DNA from: Coprinopsis marcescibilis
Lineage: Eukaryota > Basidiomycota > Agaricomycetes > Agaricales > Psathyrellaceae
Direction of reading: 5' to 3'
DNA length: 17,421 nt
Assembly: GCA_004369085.1 (NCBI GenBank)
Contig: ML210514.1
Coordinates: forward strand, 1-17,421
The translations under genes were made by a program, and so were the position numbers. The notes under the pieces were generated by a model. The model had not been told where the DNA came from. It worked only from the letters and a program-made list of their open reading frames with translations, and did not search any database. Below are positions 1 to 9,921 of the stretch, piece by piece. Every line of letters begins with the position of its first letter. Position 1 is the stretch's first letter.

Positions 1-198
1 TGAGTCTAGACTATGCTGGAACATTCTAGCAATGTCTATTTATATATTTACTTATCACATGTAGCGTGTAACTTGCTTACTAATACGCTTGTAGAATAGG
101 TATATAAGGGCTGTAGTTTAGCCCTATACAAATTATCTCTCTTGCCTTTTAACTACCACCTGCTAAGCTATAAGCAACTCTAACTACCTCATATTACA
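1..198 (+). mobile_element. possible LTR remnant (3' part)
   Basis: This AT-rich stretch resembles the promoter/R/U5 part of a fungal retrotransposon LTR. A TATA-like box (TATATAAG) sits at 101-108 and is followed by a short direct or inverted echo (GGGCTGTAGTTTAGCCC) that could form a hairpin in a transcript. A TTACA end at 194-198 would match the usual LTR terminus. No primer-binding site is recognisable just downstream and no gag or pol coding follows, so a solo or broken LTR is the best reading. The 5' side is outside the window. It could equally be an ordinary AT-rich promoter. Confidence 0.3.
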
Positions 199-1163
199 AG
201 GTAAATATGTCCTACCCAGTCGTATACATTGGCCTCCTGCTTGCCTGCGCATTAGCTGCGCTCTCTGGCTTTCAACATACTACTAGTGCGTGATTGGGTA
301 AACTGGCAACCATGACCGTGAATTACCTGGCAATCTTCAATCTGGATGACTCGGAGTCGCGGATTTGTGCTGACCCACAGTAACTGCGGTTCTCAATGTG
401 TGATACATAACTTATGCTACTTCCAGCCAGTCCGAGTCAGTCACTGGCACTGATGGGCGCCAGCCTGTTGAAAGTCCCCTCCTCCCAGTTAGTAATGATT
501 GTGTCTTAGTCTAAGTGATTGACCAACTTACATCATTCGAGCCAGGCTGCGGTTGAACATGCTATCTGCATGCGCTACTCTACTACCGTGACTAGGCTCA
601 ACCGAGGTTCGTGACTCAGCCACACTGGTCGTACTACTATTGATAATCTGAGAAGACTTGGACGCCTGACAACTTTCATGGTCACTCCACCGTCATCACT
701 GTCACCACGCCACTTCAAGTTGAACTACGGCACAGTTGAATGCTGCGGGCAATGCTGCGGCAAAACTGGGAACTTGTCAATTCGAAATTCTTCGCAGCTA
801 TGATAGTGAGTTTATCAACAATGGGCGCAGCCTGAGCACGTTCAAGAAGTTGCTGACAATGGTAGTACTACTAACGACTTGCTGGATTCGGACATGGAGT
901 CTTTAAATCTGCCAATTTAATTTTTCTGGATCTACGCAGTGGCCTTTAATTTCGGAGATTGGTAACAATGCGGCATTTTGAAGAAGATAAGAGACCAATT
1001 CGAATGTTTAGAATAAATAGTCAAATTAGATAGATAATGATAATCTGGTACCAGGGAACCACACAAAGACTACTAGGGGATGGCCAATTAAATATAGACA
1101 TGAACAAGAGATTAAATGAAATCTAGAGTCGACTCAAGACGAAGGCACCTGGCTGCTGATGGT
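199..1163. other. no gene recognised
   Basis: No open frame of 60 codons or more occurs in either direction, and no spliced coding signal was found. The stretch contains scattered copies of CTACTAG (280-286, 1070-1076) and of TCCGAGTC or its complement (348-355, 431-438), words that recur elsewhere in the window. It is probably decayed repeat DNA. Confidence 0.5.
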
Positions 1164-2839
1164 TCAAGAGCCAGTGGTACCTTCCAGTGATGGTGCTGCT
1201 GGTGGCCGGCAATCTGCTGTCATGTTGTTCAAGCCAATCCCCGTCGGATTATTCTCTTCAGCCTCCAAGCAAAGTCGTTGTTGGTGTCTCTTCTCCTTAA
1301 TTTTGGCGTATACGGAGTCTTGAGATGCCGTTCTGGTTATTCCAGGAACTTCGATGGGGAATACCTGTCTAAGCTCTGGGGTAAGCAGCGTGAAAAGTGA
1401 GAATCGAACGAAAACAATCCCACCTATCCCACCAAGCGACAAGCAGGTGAACGTCGGCCTGCTCCTCTAGGTCCTCTAGTAAATCCATCAGACTGTCATA
1501 GAAGCGCTCGGAGTCAGTGACAATGTCACTGCGACAGAAGGTTTGTGACAAAGAAAGCGAAAGCGAACCTGGACGCTGTGTAGTGAGCGATGGCGGTTCC
1601 AGCGGTGGAGATGAGTGTTTATTTGCACCTGAGTCGCAACATATGTGATGGATCCAATGGTGACCAAAGTCATTCCATGGATCTTGGAATTGCTAGATCG
1701 AGGAATGGTGGTACGGGTGTCCAGTTCGTCCACGGAGCTGGGTGATGTGAAGACATGCTTGAATGCCTGTGATGATGTGAGCTTTATTTGTTAGTCTTTG
1801 ATAGACGCAAAAAGACATACTTTGATCAGTAAGTATCTGCGAAGTAGGCCCTTCCACGGGTCTTCGGGGTCAAACTTGTGGTCTTGGTAGAGAAACAGAG
1901 GCCACTGGTTGCCTCTTGGGACAAGTTGGCCAGACCTGAGACGATCGCGGGTGCTAAAAACAAGAAATAATCAGCAGGGAAGGGCAAAACTGGGTGAACA
2001 GCTGGGTTCAACTGACACAGATTCGGCCCAGTTCATGGTAGCTGGGCACAGGAGCTCTCCGGTACAGTCGTGGTAAAACCCTCAATCCGATTTGATATTG
2101 CCTTTGAGAGGCAGCGTCAAGAGGCTATTCAATGGTGTGATCCACTCGATAATCCTTCTTTTCAAGTGAAAGCTGTCCACTGCCTGTGCCTTCGACGCCC
2201 CCTTTTCAAGCTGTACGGTGAAGAGCGGTTACGAGGGGCCGGAGCGCTTAATGCAGAAAAATGACTGACCATGTCAGCAACATAGTGGAGCTTATGCTCA
2301 GACCCTTTGCATATCTGTTGTTCTATCTTCGGCGACATATCAAGTAGGCGTCGATCTATTTGGAGCTCTGTAGATTTGCTGTGGGGTTTTATGGGACTCA
2401 ACAAAGCAAAGAACATAATATTCTGCCACCTACGTGTTAGTTAGTTCATCCTCTATAAGCCGTCCAAGGTTGATATCGATAGTGAGGGCCAATCCTTGGC
2501 GAATGAGTGCACTCATCTTGCAGAATGTGCAAATGGTCCAACCAAAATGCCTGCCGTGCAGACTCAAAGGATCGCTTTTTGCCCTGTGTTTGCAATGGAA
2601 GTTAGACTCTGTAGTGAAGCAATACAACATGCGGAAGAAGCCTATGGGCGTTTTCTTGGGCCTCGGATGAGTGCAGTCGTCGTATCATCCTCGTCATCGG
2701 TGAGGTCGTCGCGCCTGCGAGTCCTCCCAGCCTGCCGGGAGTGAGGAGGCACATTTTCTTTGTTGGAAAGATCAGCAGGACCAGGTTGACAACAAGGCAA
2801 CTTCCATAGATGGGCAGCCAGAGCGTGACAGCTAGTCAC
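1164..2839 (-). pseudogene. DUF6698-like protein, decayed multi-exon gene
   Basis: The translated exons resemble the agaricomycete DUF6698 proteins, whose function is unknown. Seen on the minus strand, in order: a basic N-terminal part with SNKENVPP (2839-2645); a GRHFGWTICTFCK block (about 2540-2440); MFFALLS to ADM ending at 2270; EWITPLNSLL to NWAES (2210-2017); WPLFLYQDHKFDPEDPWKGLL (1953-1821); FKHVFTSPSSV to TYVATQ (1766-1629); TDSERFYDSLMDLLEDLEEQ (1568-1424); and VFPIEV to the TGA stop (1368-1164). Introns at 2211-2269, 1954-2016, 1767-1820, 1569-1628 and 1369-1423 have GT-AG borders and restore the expected frame. Breaks: an in-frame TGA at 2084-2082 where the family usually has Arg, a one-base frame change near 2435, a net -1 change near 1540, and a frame change near 2645 that may be an unseen intron. 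No clear ATG was found. The exon chain is well supported; the family name rests on memory. Confidence 0.7.
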
Positions 2840-2987
2840 ATTGGTGAGACGCGCAGCCTGTCATTGGTGGAGGGGTCAGTCAGGGTGAGTCCTAATAAGG
2901 TCGCATCACTACTAGTTAGCTGGACGTGAACTTGAACTTTATAGTCCCACAAACCTCATCAACACATCGTCAAACCTGCTCGAAATC

Positions 2988-3557
2988 ATGCCTGGGGCCC
3001 CATCTTCCAAGCCATCCCTAGCTACTAAGGCAGCAGCTCCCTGCTTGTCCTTACCTGTGCAGCGTATGGACAGCTCTAGAAAAAAGGTTTTGAAATTCAA
3101 GGGACCACTAAAGAGATCAGATGGGGGCTTGGAATTTGTCCCAGTCAAAGTTTCGGCATCTGATACCTCTTCTGAATTGGATGTCGGTGGTTGTGGTGTG
3201 TGACCCCAGTTGTTCTTTGTCCTGGCTTCAAGTAACTTTAGCGTGTGATTCAGGCAAATTCCGAGAGTCAAAGCAAGGCTTACGAGCTAAAGATTTTCGT
3301 ACCAAGATTCTGCAACTTGCCTCCAAGCCCTCCCGTGGTGCTACTAGTAGTGATCTGAGTTTAAAATCACAGCCAAACTCGAAGGGAATCGTCGGTGGTT
3401 CTGGAACCCATGGACATAAGACTCAAAAAATCCTGGTAAGTTATATCAGCTCTTTCTTGAGTAAAATATTGAATGCACACCCCTCAACTACTAGTAGTAT
3501 TGGTGCCTGATGACCGGCGAGGACTCGTCCTCCCCGCCTGCACCAGTGGCCAACTGA
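2988..3557 (+). CDS. hypothetical Ser/Lys-rich protein (three-exon model)
   Basis: I do not recognise this protein. An ATG at 2988 opens a basic, Ser/Lys/Pro-rich frame. Exons 2988-3186, 3254-3435 and 3498-3557 join in phase through a 67-nt intron (GTGGTT...TTCAG) and a 62-nt intron (GTAAGT...TAGTAG), giving about 146 residues that end in an acidic Ser/Pro tail and TGA at 3555-3557. The second intron's 3' end falls inside the palindrome CTACTAGTAG, so the exact acceptor is uncertain; splicing three bases earlier would stop translation at once. No domain, signal peptide or membrane segment is visible. The composition fits a disordered nuclear or repeat-associated protein, but the frame could also be chance. 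Confidence 0.33.
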
Positions 3558-3970
3558 AAGCTACCAGAAACCAATTTGTCATCTACGTCTGAGGTGGATG
3601 GGCTGGAGTAGTGCTTTTTGTGTCCGGTGTATGTTTAGGTGCTTGTCTTGGGGCAGTGTATTTGTAGGTGTTTGCCATCTTGGGATGTATTTGTACTAGG
3701 CACTTATCCAGGGCAGCGACCGATTCCCCCGGGCCAATGAAATTTAATACTCACCTTAAGTTATCATACCATCAAATCAGGCATAGTAGTAGTGTGCAAG
3801 ATGACCCATTTAGGGCAATTGGGTTCTTTAGATGTACTAAATACTGTTACAAAGAAATAGATTACTGGAACTTCAAATTACAGACAGACAAGGGTGGCAA
3901 GAGCGTGTCAAAAGCGACTCGGAAGAGTTGAGAGGTGACCAAAACCAGGGTAAAGGCAAACGGGCAACTA

Positions 3971-4345
3971 TTACGCACTGATAGTTGCCATTCTTTCAGC
4001 CTTGCTGCAATACTTGCAAATTTTATGCCTAGCGCCAACATCAGTGTCCGAACTTGAGGATGAAATACTAACTGAGGACAGTGGGACTCACAGTTTGTTA
4101 GGCTGGAACGAATGCACCGCCAGGAGCTCTGTTTCTGGGACTGAGGGGTCAAACAATGGACACATAGGGCAATAGGACATCTTGACACCCGGCCATTCAA
4201 TGTAAGAAAAAGAAATTGAATCGGCTTGGATCTCAATCTTCGGAGGATCGAATTCTAACTCGTCTGCATTTTCGTCGTTAGGTAAGTTCCTCATGAAGCA
4301 TGTTTTGAACTGATTGAAGCGACTGGCGGCCCAGCTACTGGTCAT
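3971..4345 (-). CDS. hypothetical protein with a C-x2-C motif (fragment)
   Basis: Not recognised. An ATG at 4345-4343 starts an 84-codon acidic frame with CPMC. It joins in phase through a 39-nt GTGAGT...CAAG intron (4053-4091) to a short second exon ending with ICKYC and a TAA at 3973-3971, about 111 residues in all. The C-x2-C pairs could bind zinc, but the spacing matches no finger I know. The frame may continue past a GTGCGT donor-like site just before the stop, so this could be part of a longer gene. The very short intron resembles that of the neighbouring minus-strand model at 4471-5238. Confidence 0.27.
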
Positions 4346-4470
4346 GTTGGCTGTCTTGAGGGATCACAAAGTCGAGCGAGATGCTGAGGGGCAAATCAAT
4401 CGGTGACCTTCTGCCAGTGACTCTTCTTGTGCCAGTACTCCTGGGGCCGACAGGGCTGCCTCCTGCGGTA

Positions 4471-5238
4471 CTACTTGAAGCCCCCAGGGACTCGGCAAAG
4501 GTGGCGTATGCGGAAGGCTTGCCAAACTACTAGTAGCAGTCGGGCTAACATGAGCTTATTGGCTCTGAACGGTGGAGGAGAGCGGCGGTACTCATGATGA
4601 ACCGGTGGCTCCGAGTCCTTGTTGGATCCGTCCTGGTCTCTGGAAGCTGGGAGAGGGATTGCAGCTGACATTTCTGGATGTCCTAGTAGTAAAATATCGA
4701 TATCAGCCCTGAATAAGTAAAAGAAGAATTGATCAGTGTCACTCACACAGCTGAATGGCGACCACTACCACGGTAAACTGGAGATGGCACCGCCAGGCTC
4801 TGTGGAGAGCTAGGCGTCGCAGGTTCTGACTCTGTGTAGAATGGTCCATCCAAAGCTGATGACCATGGGTTGAGGAAAGTTTGAAATTTCGCATGGGACT
4901 CGCTTGAGGCAATCCGCTCCTCGAGTTGGTAATGGGTTTTGTTGCTGAGCCGGAGTGTCATACAGATGGATCGGACGAGGGCTCGAATCATCGTTGGCAA
5001 TATGCGTGGCCCACCTGCATTTGCGACTGCTTCGACAGGATCAGCACCTTCTGACCCTGCCATCGTATCTTGGGGTGTCACTGTGGTCTAGAAAGCCACC
5101 AGGAATATCCTGGGCCCATTCCGAGTTGGCAGGCTCATCATAGCTTTGAATCGGATGCTCTGGTGTCTGAGCCTCAATATCGTAGGCCCCCTCCCGTCGC
5201 CCAGGAGGGTAGAAATGTCCGGCTGGTCGCGGGGGCAT
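4471..5238 (-). pseudogene. hypothetical protein, probably frame-broken
   Basis: No family recognised. An ATG at 5238-5236 starts a Pro/Arg-rich N-terminus that continues to about DIPGGF (near 5090). The likely continuation (TPQDTMAGSEG onward) is in another frame, and no usable intron was found between them, so a frameshift is likely. The next part carries a helical, charged stretch (NKTHYQLEERIASSESHAKF) and a Ser/Pro-rich linker with FYTESEPATPSSP. A 38-nt intron (4709-4746, GTGAGT...TTCAG) joins in phase to a tail rich in Arg and Pro with a hydrophobic run (LMLARLLLVVWQAF) and a TAG at 4473-4471. The regular composition and the in-phase junction support real coding history. Function is unknown. 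Confidence 0.42.
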
Positions 5239-5845
5239 CTGAAGAGGCAGAGTCTGGTATTTTTGGGGCCACCGATTGGGAGGTTAATATATCTTCATTG
5301 TAACCTGCCTCAGGAGGTTAAAAATATCACTGCGGCAACCGAATTTGGTCCTATTCAGAGTGGTCACCTGCCAGTGAAGCGCCTGGGTTACTCTTACCCA
5401 CTCTTACAAAAGATCTTTCGTATTGTCAGAACTTGGCGCCACCTAGACAGGCCTGAGACTGAGCTCTTGCAAACACTGCCAAGTTTCATAACTAATAGGA
5501 CTTCTTGTCCGAGTCGGTAGTCATGGTGACAGTTCTACAGGTTGAATGTCAAGTTCAATGACCGCGGTGCCTTCTTTCGGAAAAGAATCATGACTACAAT
5601 AAGACCTTGGCAGGTTAGAACATCTGAATCGTCCGGATTGAACCTGAAGTCTGCCTCCATATCTGGAGGCCATTCAGAGGTTTGAATTGGACATGCATGC
5701 TACGGGAGATGAGTACTTCTTCTGGTTTCATTAACAAGAGGTGGAGAAACAGAGATAAACCAGACGTGTCTGAATGAGGGATGATTGACCGTTTGATGGA
5801 TCTACCTGAGGTTCACAAAAAATGGTGACCTTGGGAGCCGGCATG

Positions 5846-5870
5846 ATGTGACCATATGATATGGTCACAT
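5846..5870. repeat. 25-bp perfect inverted repeat
   Basis: Twelve-base arms (ATGTGACCATAT and its exact complement) flank a single G at 5858. The arms are perfect. This could be a dimeric protein-binding site or the remnant of a small inverted-repeat element. No neighbouring gene links it to a function. Confidence 0.6.
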
Positions 5871-6570
5871 TACCCTGCCTACGACTTGAGTTAGTTCTGA
5901 TAATATGACTACGGTGTGGAAATCATGGGGGTTTGTTTGTACTACCAGTATGGCGGTCGAACCTGTGATAAACTGTTGTGACCCTTCCATGGACAGGAAA
6001 AGTATGGGTTATTGGCAACTGTGGGCTATGTCGGATATCTTGAAATCATAGGGCCAGCAACGGATCGCTGTTGCATCGTGCCAGCATTGAACGTTGAACT
6101 TGAACCGGTCCACGGAATCGCCTCTCATCACAGCATCGGGGAGGCCGCCTTCCGTTTCATTCCATTGCATGCCGGTGGACCGGCCTAATCAAGATTTCCT
6201 ACATGGTGGACTTCCACAAAGGTTATCTCAGGTATGGGAAGTTCAAAGCCTCCTTGTCAGGTTCAAGAACGGTATTCTGTTTCAATTGGTTAGTAAGTTA
6301 CAGTGGCGCAGCCGCAGCAGAAGCATGATTTGGCAGTGAAACCCCGGCCCTGTTATTAATATGCGATTCTTTGGTTTATGATTCATGAACAATTTTCACG
6401 AGGTTCAGATCTTTGTTGAACTTCTTCAACATATATGAGGCAGCTGGGAAGCAGTGGGATCGAAGAACCAAATCGGGAATAGCAGGCCTCCCACGGTCAT
6501 CACTAAAAACCAAACCATTTCAGTCTCTCCCTTCCCCCAACATCAGCAACAGTGCATCTCGTCTTGCTGG

Positions 6571-6648
6571 TATTTATTCTTTCCCTTCTTGTTCTACCTT
6601 TTCTTCCTCCTCCCTGTACATACCGCCACCCACTTTTATTTTTTTATC
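6571..6648 (+). promoter_or_regulatory. pyrimidine-rich leader before the 6649 start codon
   Basis: A CT-rich run (TTCTTTCCCTTCTTGTTC and similar) directly precedes the ATG at 6649. Such tracts are common in fungal core promoters and 5' leaders near the transcription start. No clear TATA box is seen. Assignment rests on position and composition only. Confidence 0.35.
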
Positions 6649-7569
6649 ATGGTTGTTGATGCCCACTACGACGAGAATGGCATGCTCATTCACATGGAGC
6701 TAGTATTCTCCACCCCTAAATCTGATTCGAACGTAAGAAAGCCCCGTTCTAATTGTACGTGCGATTCGGTTGTCTTACAGCCCACCTTTCTTTTCTAGAG
6801 ACAGCTGGCCACTCCACCAGCTACCCAACCTCGGACCACTCAGTCCGCTCAGTTCGAAGCCACATCAAGTCTCCCCCTGGCTCTTCTGGGGGGAGGCAAA
6901 CAACCAACCCTTGATTGTGATGACAAAGAGGAAGGGTTCTCCACTGCAGATCCCCTCCCCCCATACTGTGAGCATGGAGACTTCGGCCCTGTCTCTAGCT
7001 ACGCCCGATGCGAGATTTGTGGACTGAAGGTCTCCGCATTGGCCATGGAGGCGCTTAAGAAATTCCCCTCAATCATGGAAAGGCTCGAGCGTTCCGACGT
7101 CAACTACGACACCCTCGCACAGAGGTTTATTCTCACCCAGCTCAGAATTCGCTTCCTTCACATCCAGAGGACCCTTGCCAGTTGGCTTCTGGAGGACTCG
7201 GAACATGATATGATCTACCAGTCCGCTGTCTTGTGTCAAGCCATCCCCAACCAGTTGCGAAGGGAGCAGTGGGAGGAAGCTTACAAGAAGAAAGCGAAGG
7301 TCATGGCTGACAGTGCGTAGAATTGTGTATGGTGTATGTTGATGACCGTTTCTCTGATTCGAATTTTACAGATCTCAAAGTATACACCAATATTTATATT
7401 AGACTCAAGGTTTGCGCTGTTGTCTGCGTATGGCGTCAACTTTGAGACCATTCAGAAAGATATGATACAGATGGAGAAGGAGAGTGTTCAGTATGAACAA
7501 GAGAAGGCGATGAGCACCTCCAGGCAGACAGGCAGCAGGGCTTCTGGAGGTCGACCGACTTCGGCATAG
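6649..7569 (+). CDS. conserved-looking hypothetical protein, intact four-exon gene
   Basis: Exons 6649-6732, 6799-7312, 7372-7409 and 7456-7569 join in phase to 249 residues with no stop. Introns are 66, 59 and 46 nt (GTAAGA...CTAG, GTGCGT...ACAG, GTTTGC...TCAG); an alternative third acceptor at 7446 would add three codons. The protein has a short N-terminal exon (MVVDAHYDENG), a Pro/Thr-rich linker, then Cys85, His87, Cys99 and Cys102 in PYCEHGDF...CEICG, a possible small zinc site. A long helical region follows (about residues 107-215, with TQLRIRFLHIQRTL), then a Gly/Ser/Arg tail. I do not recognise a named family. A pyrimidine-rich leader precedes the ATG. In contrast to its neighbours it carries no disabling lesion, so it is probably expressed or a recent copy. 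Function cannot be given from sequence. Confidence 0.72.
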
Positions 7570-8601
7570 TGGGACCCTTTTGTTCCTCATGGTATGGGCA
7601 TCTGGATGTGACCGCCAGCAGCACATCCGGAGCTTTCAGATTTGGACTAGTGGGGTATGCATTGTCCGAATATCGCAACAATATTTATCTGTGCCCATTA
7701 TTCTTCGTTCTTCCCTACTTTGTTGCTACGGCGTTCACTTCGTTGTTCCCTTTATTTACTACGATTCATCCGCATATGCAATGCCATTCCTCACCTTCGT
7801 TTTGCACTCAGACGGGCGGCAGCTGACAAATATGGCAACTTGCCAAAATACAGCCACATGGTACATGTGTTTGGATCAAACTTGGCAATCACGTGACTAC
7901 AAGTCAATCTCCAACAGTTAGTCCTCCGAGTGAGGTGGGGCCCTGCCAGCTTCCTGCTCACATATTGAGACTTTTTGCTTTGCTGCTGTACACCTTGAAC
8001 AGGAAGGTCGTTGCCTGAGAGCGGTGCTGAGACTCCTGCGCACCGAGTCAACGACTGGACTGATTCTGATTCTGCCAGCACCGTGATGGGACTCCGAGGA
8101 TGTCTGTGCCAATCTGAGTCAGTGCTTGCAGCTGCCACAGTACCAAGCATGGTGCGTTGCTACAAGGCAATTTTTCTTGAACAATGTGGCTGATGATATG
8201 TGCTTTATTTGTTTCTAGGGCTTCAGTCACCTCAATTACACTGTTTTCTTGTCTGAATCATATCCCTTCATTTTGCACTGTATCCACCATCCGCAAGCGT
8301 GAAAAAAGATGGACGGCAATTCAATGGCATCCATCCTCAACGGTTCATCAGTCATCTGCTAGAACTACTAGGCTAGCCCCCAGTGCAATTGTGGCGATGA
8401 CAACTAGCAGCTTGTCGACGGTGGTTTCAACGGACTTCTGAACGACAGGATGACATTGTATCCGGCGACTGCCCTAGTAGGTATGTCACAAAGTGCCTCA
8501 TCATTCAACCGAATCCGAGTCATTAATAAATAGTAGGCTCCTTGAGGTCGCCTAATCTACCACTACTCAGGAGTGTGTACGACTACTGGTCTGAGCCAAC
8601 A
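7570..8601. other. no gene recognised
   Basis: This includes the 3' flank of the upstream gene. Overlapping open frames at 7569-8441 on both strands have no domain signal and no consistent codon pattern. Two CTACTAG words (8365-8371, 8474-8480) and one TCCGAGTC (8514-8521) occur. Confidence 0.45.
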
Positions 8602-9299
8602 TTAGAACCGGCCAAGATAGTGGGATTGCGATGCCCGAACAAGGTCCCAATCAGCATTGGGCTCTGGGACCTTGTTGAACAGCAACTTGGTGAATTGTAT
8701 TTCATTCAACCACCAGTTCCTGTACTGCTCACACTGACACTTCTCCTTGTCAAGGCCTTCAATTGACTTGTCCAGCTTGTCCTGCTTCTCCAGCAGATTC
8801 TCCTTGTATTCCTCGATCTCCTCCTTCAACTTTCGCACAATCGCATTCTTCTTCTCTACCCCTTTCTTCATCCTTGCCACCTGTAAACAAAGATCATCCA
8901 TCTCTTTGTGAATCGCCTCTGAGGATTGAGAACCACTGGCATGTTTCCTGCTATTGGGAAGATCACCGTCCCGACCCGATCCAGTGGTGTTGTTGATGGT
9001 GGCCATTGGGACTTGAGCGGAGGCTGTGGTAAGTGTTGGGCTGGCATTCGTGGACCCCAAACCTATATTGGAATTGACAAATTATCTGTCAGAACATTCG
9101 GTGTCGCTGGCCTTGCAGTGGGAAACTGTTTGAACGCACCACGTAGTTTTGAAGAAGGCCATATGACCCGTCCAGACCTTGAGCGATTTGCAGATATGAT
9201 CGATACACTTGTCAGTGTATTTTCGACGGATTCGACTGACGAATTGGCAGTGGGAACTTTAGGGGTGCTTGTAACGGGAGGAATCGCGGTATGTTCACT
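8602..9299 (-). CDS. SGR-motif coiled-coil protein, partial (5' end missing)
   Basis: Two exons on the minus strand (about 9299-9140 and 9062-8602) join in phase through a 77-nt intron (GTGCGT...ATATAG). The first carries a basic motif, NRSRSGRVIWPSSKLR. The second holds a Ser/Thr/Gly-rich linker, then about 70 residues of heptad-like coiled coil (from EMDDLCLQVARMKKG through LDKEKCQCEQ), and ends with WWLNEIQFTKLLFNK and SHYLGRF before the stop at 8604-8602. I have the impression of similar C-termini in other agaricomycete hypothetical proteins, but no named family. No ATG is present; an in-frame TGA at 9302-9300 bounds the upstream exon, so a 5' exon is missing or the gene is broken. The coil suggests a dimeric scaffold or DNA-associated protein; that is inference. 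Confidence 0.55.
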
Positions 9300-9302
9300 T
9301 CA

Positions 9303-9921
9303 AGTGCTTGTGGATTCTGTCACAGAACTGAACCAATTTCATCAATTATATAGCTGGGTTCTCAGTGTTCACGTAAATCCCATGTCCTCAAAACGCTAGA
9401 AGTTCTTAGGACTCAGATAATGTACTCTTGGCAGAACATCTGTCCGAGTCCGAACTTTGAGTTGCAATGGCGTGTCGAAGGGATGCTGCGGACTTCTACT
9501 ATGCCCAGCGCAGCTTGTGCGAAGTCCATCACTTCGAGCCATCCATTGGCACTCAGTGAACCTTTCCACAGGCGCAGCAGAGGCGCAGTGATACATTTAT
9601 GATGTTGGACAGTCGGCTCGGACTGCGCAGTCACAATCATGGTGCTTGGACAGTCAGCTTGGACGGCGAAGTCACGGTCATGGCCCTCTCAGTGTGTCCG
9701 ACTCCTCGTCGGCTACCCAATCCGAAAACTTTCAACTGGTTACTGGAACTTGGCAAAGTCATCCTCAGCTGCAGCTCTAGACTCAACGCCCTAGTAAACC
9801 ACTCCACTCATTAGTACGGCTCTGAGGGCCACTACCTCCGAGTCTGTGGGGTAGCTAATGGTGTGCCAATTTGTTTTTCTCTCAAAGTTGTTTGCATGGC
9901 AAACTTATTTCAGCTCTAAAG
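9303..9921. other. no gene recognised
   Basis: Overlapping open frames on both strands between 9396 and 9814 show no domain or splice support. The stretch should contain the upstream end of the Plavaka-like element, but no terminal repeat could be matched by eye to the region after 14450. Confidence 0.4.

Larger units (their letters stand above)
5239..6648. other. no convincing gene; contains a 25-bp palindrome
   Basis: Open frames here (for example 5146-5520 and 6094-6339 on the plus strand) lack domain signal or splice support. Apart from the palindrome at 5846-5870 and the pyrimidine-rich leader before 6649, nothing is recognised. Confidence 0.4.

Noticed and set aside
3862..4236. Minus-strand 124-codon ORF without an ATG start.
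   Set aside because: It overlaps the ATG-started, in-phase spliced model at 3971-4345 in a different frame and shows no domain features.
5146..5520. Plus-strand 124-codon ORF.
   Set aside because: It is partly antisense to the minus-strand hypothetical gene and has no recognisable motif or splice structure.
8638..8676. Perfect 12-bp inverted repeat with a 15-base loop.
   Set aside because: It falls inside the coding sequence for NKVPEPNADWDLVR of the coiled-coil gene, where codons for NKV and WDLV explain both arms; a regulatory role is not needed.
8926..9399. Plus-strand 157-codon open frame.
   Set aside because: It lies opposite the two coding exons and intron of the coiled-coil gene at 8602-9299, and its composition gives no domain signal.
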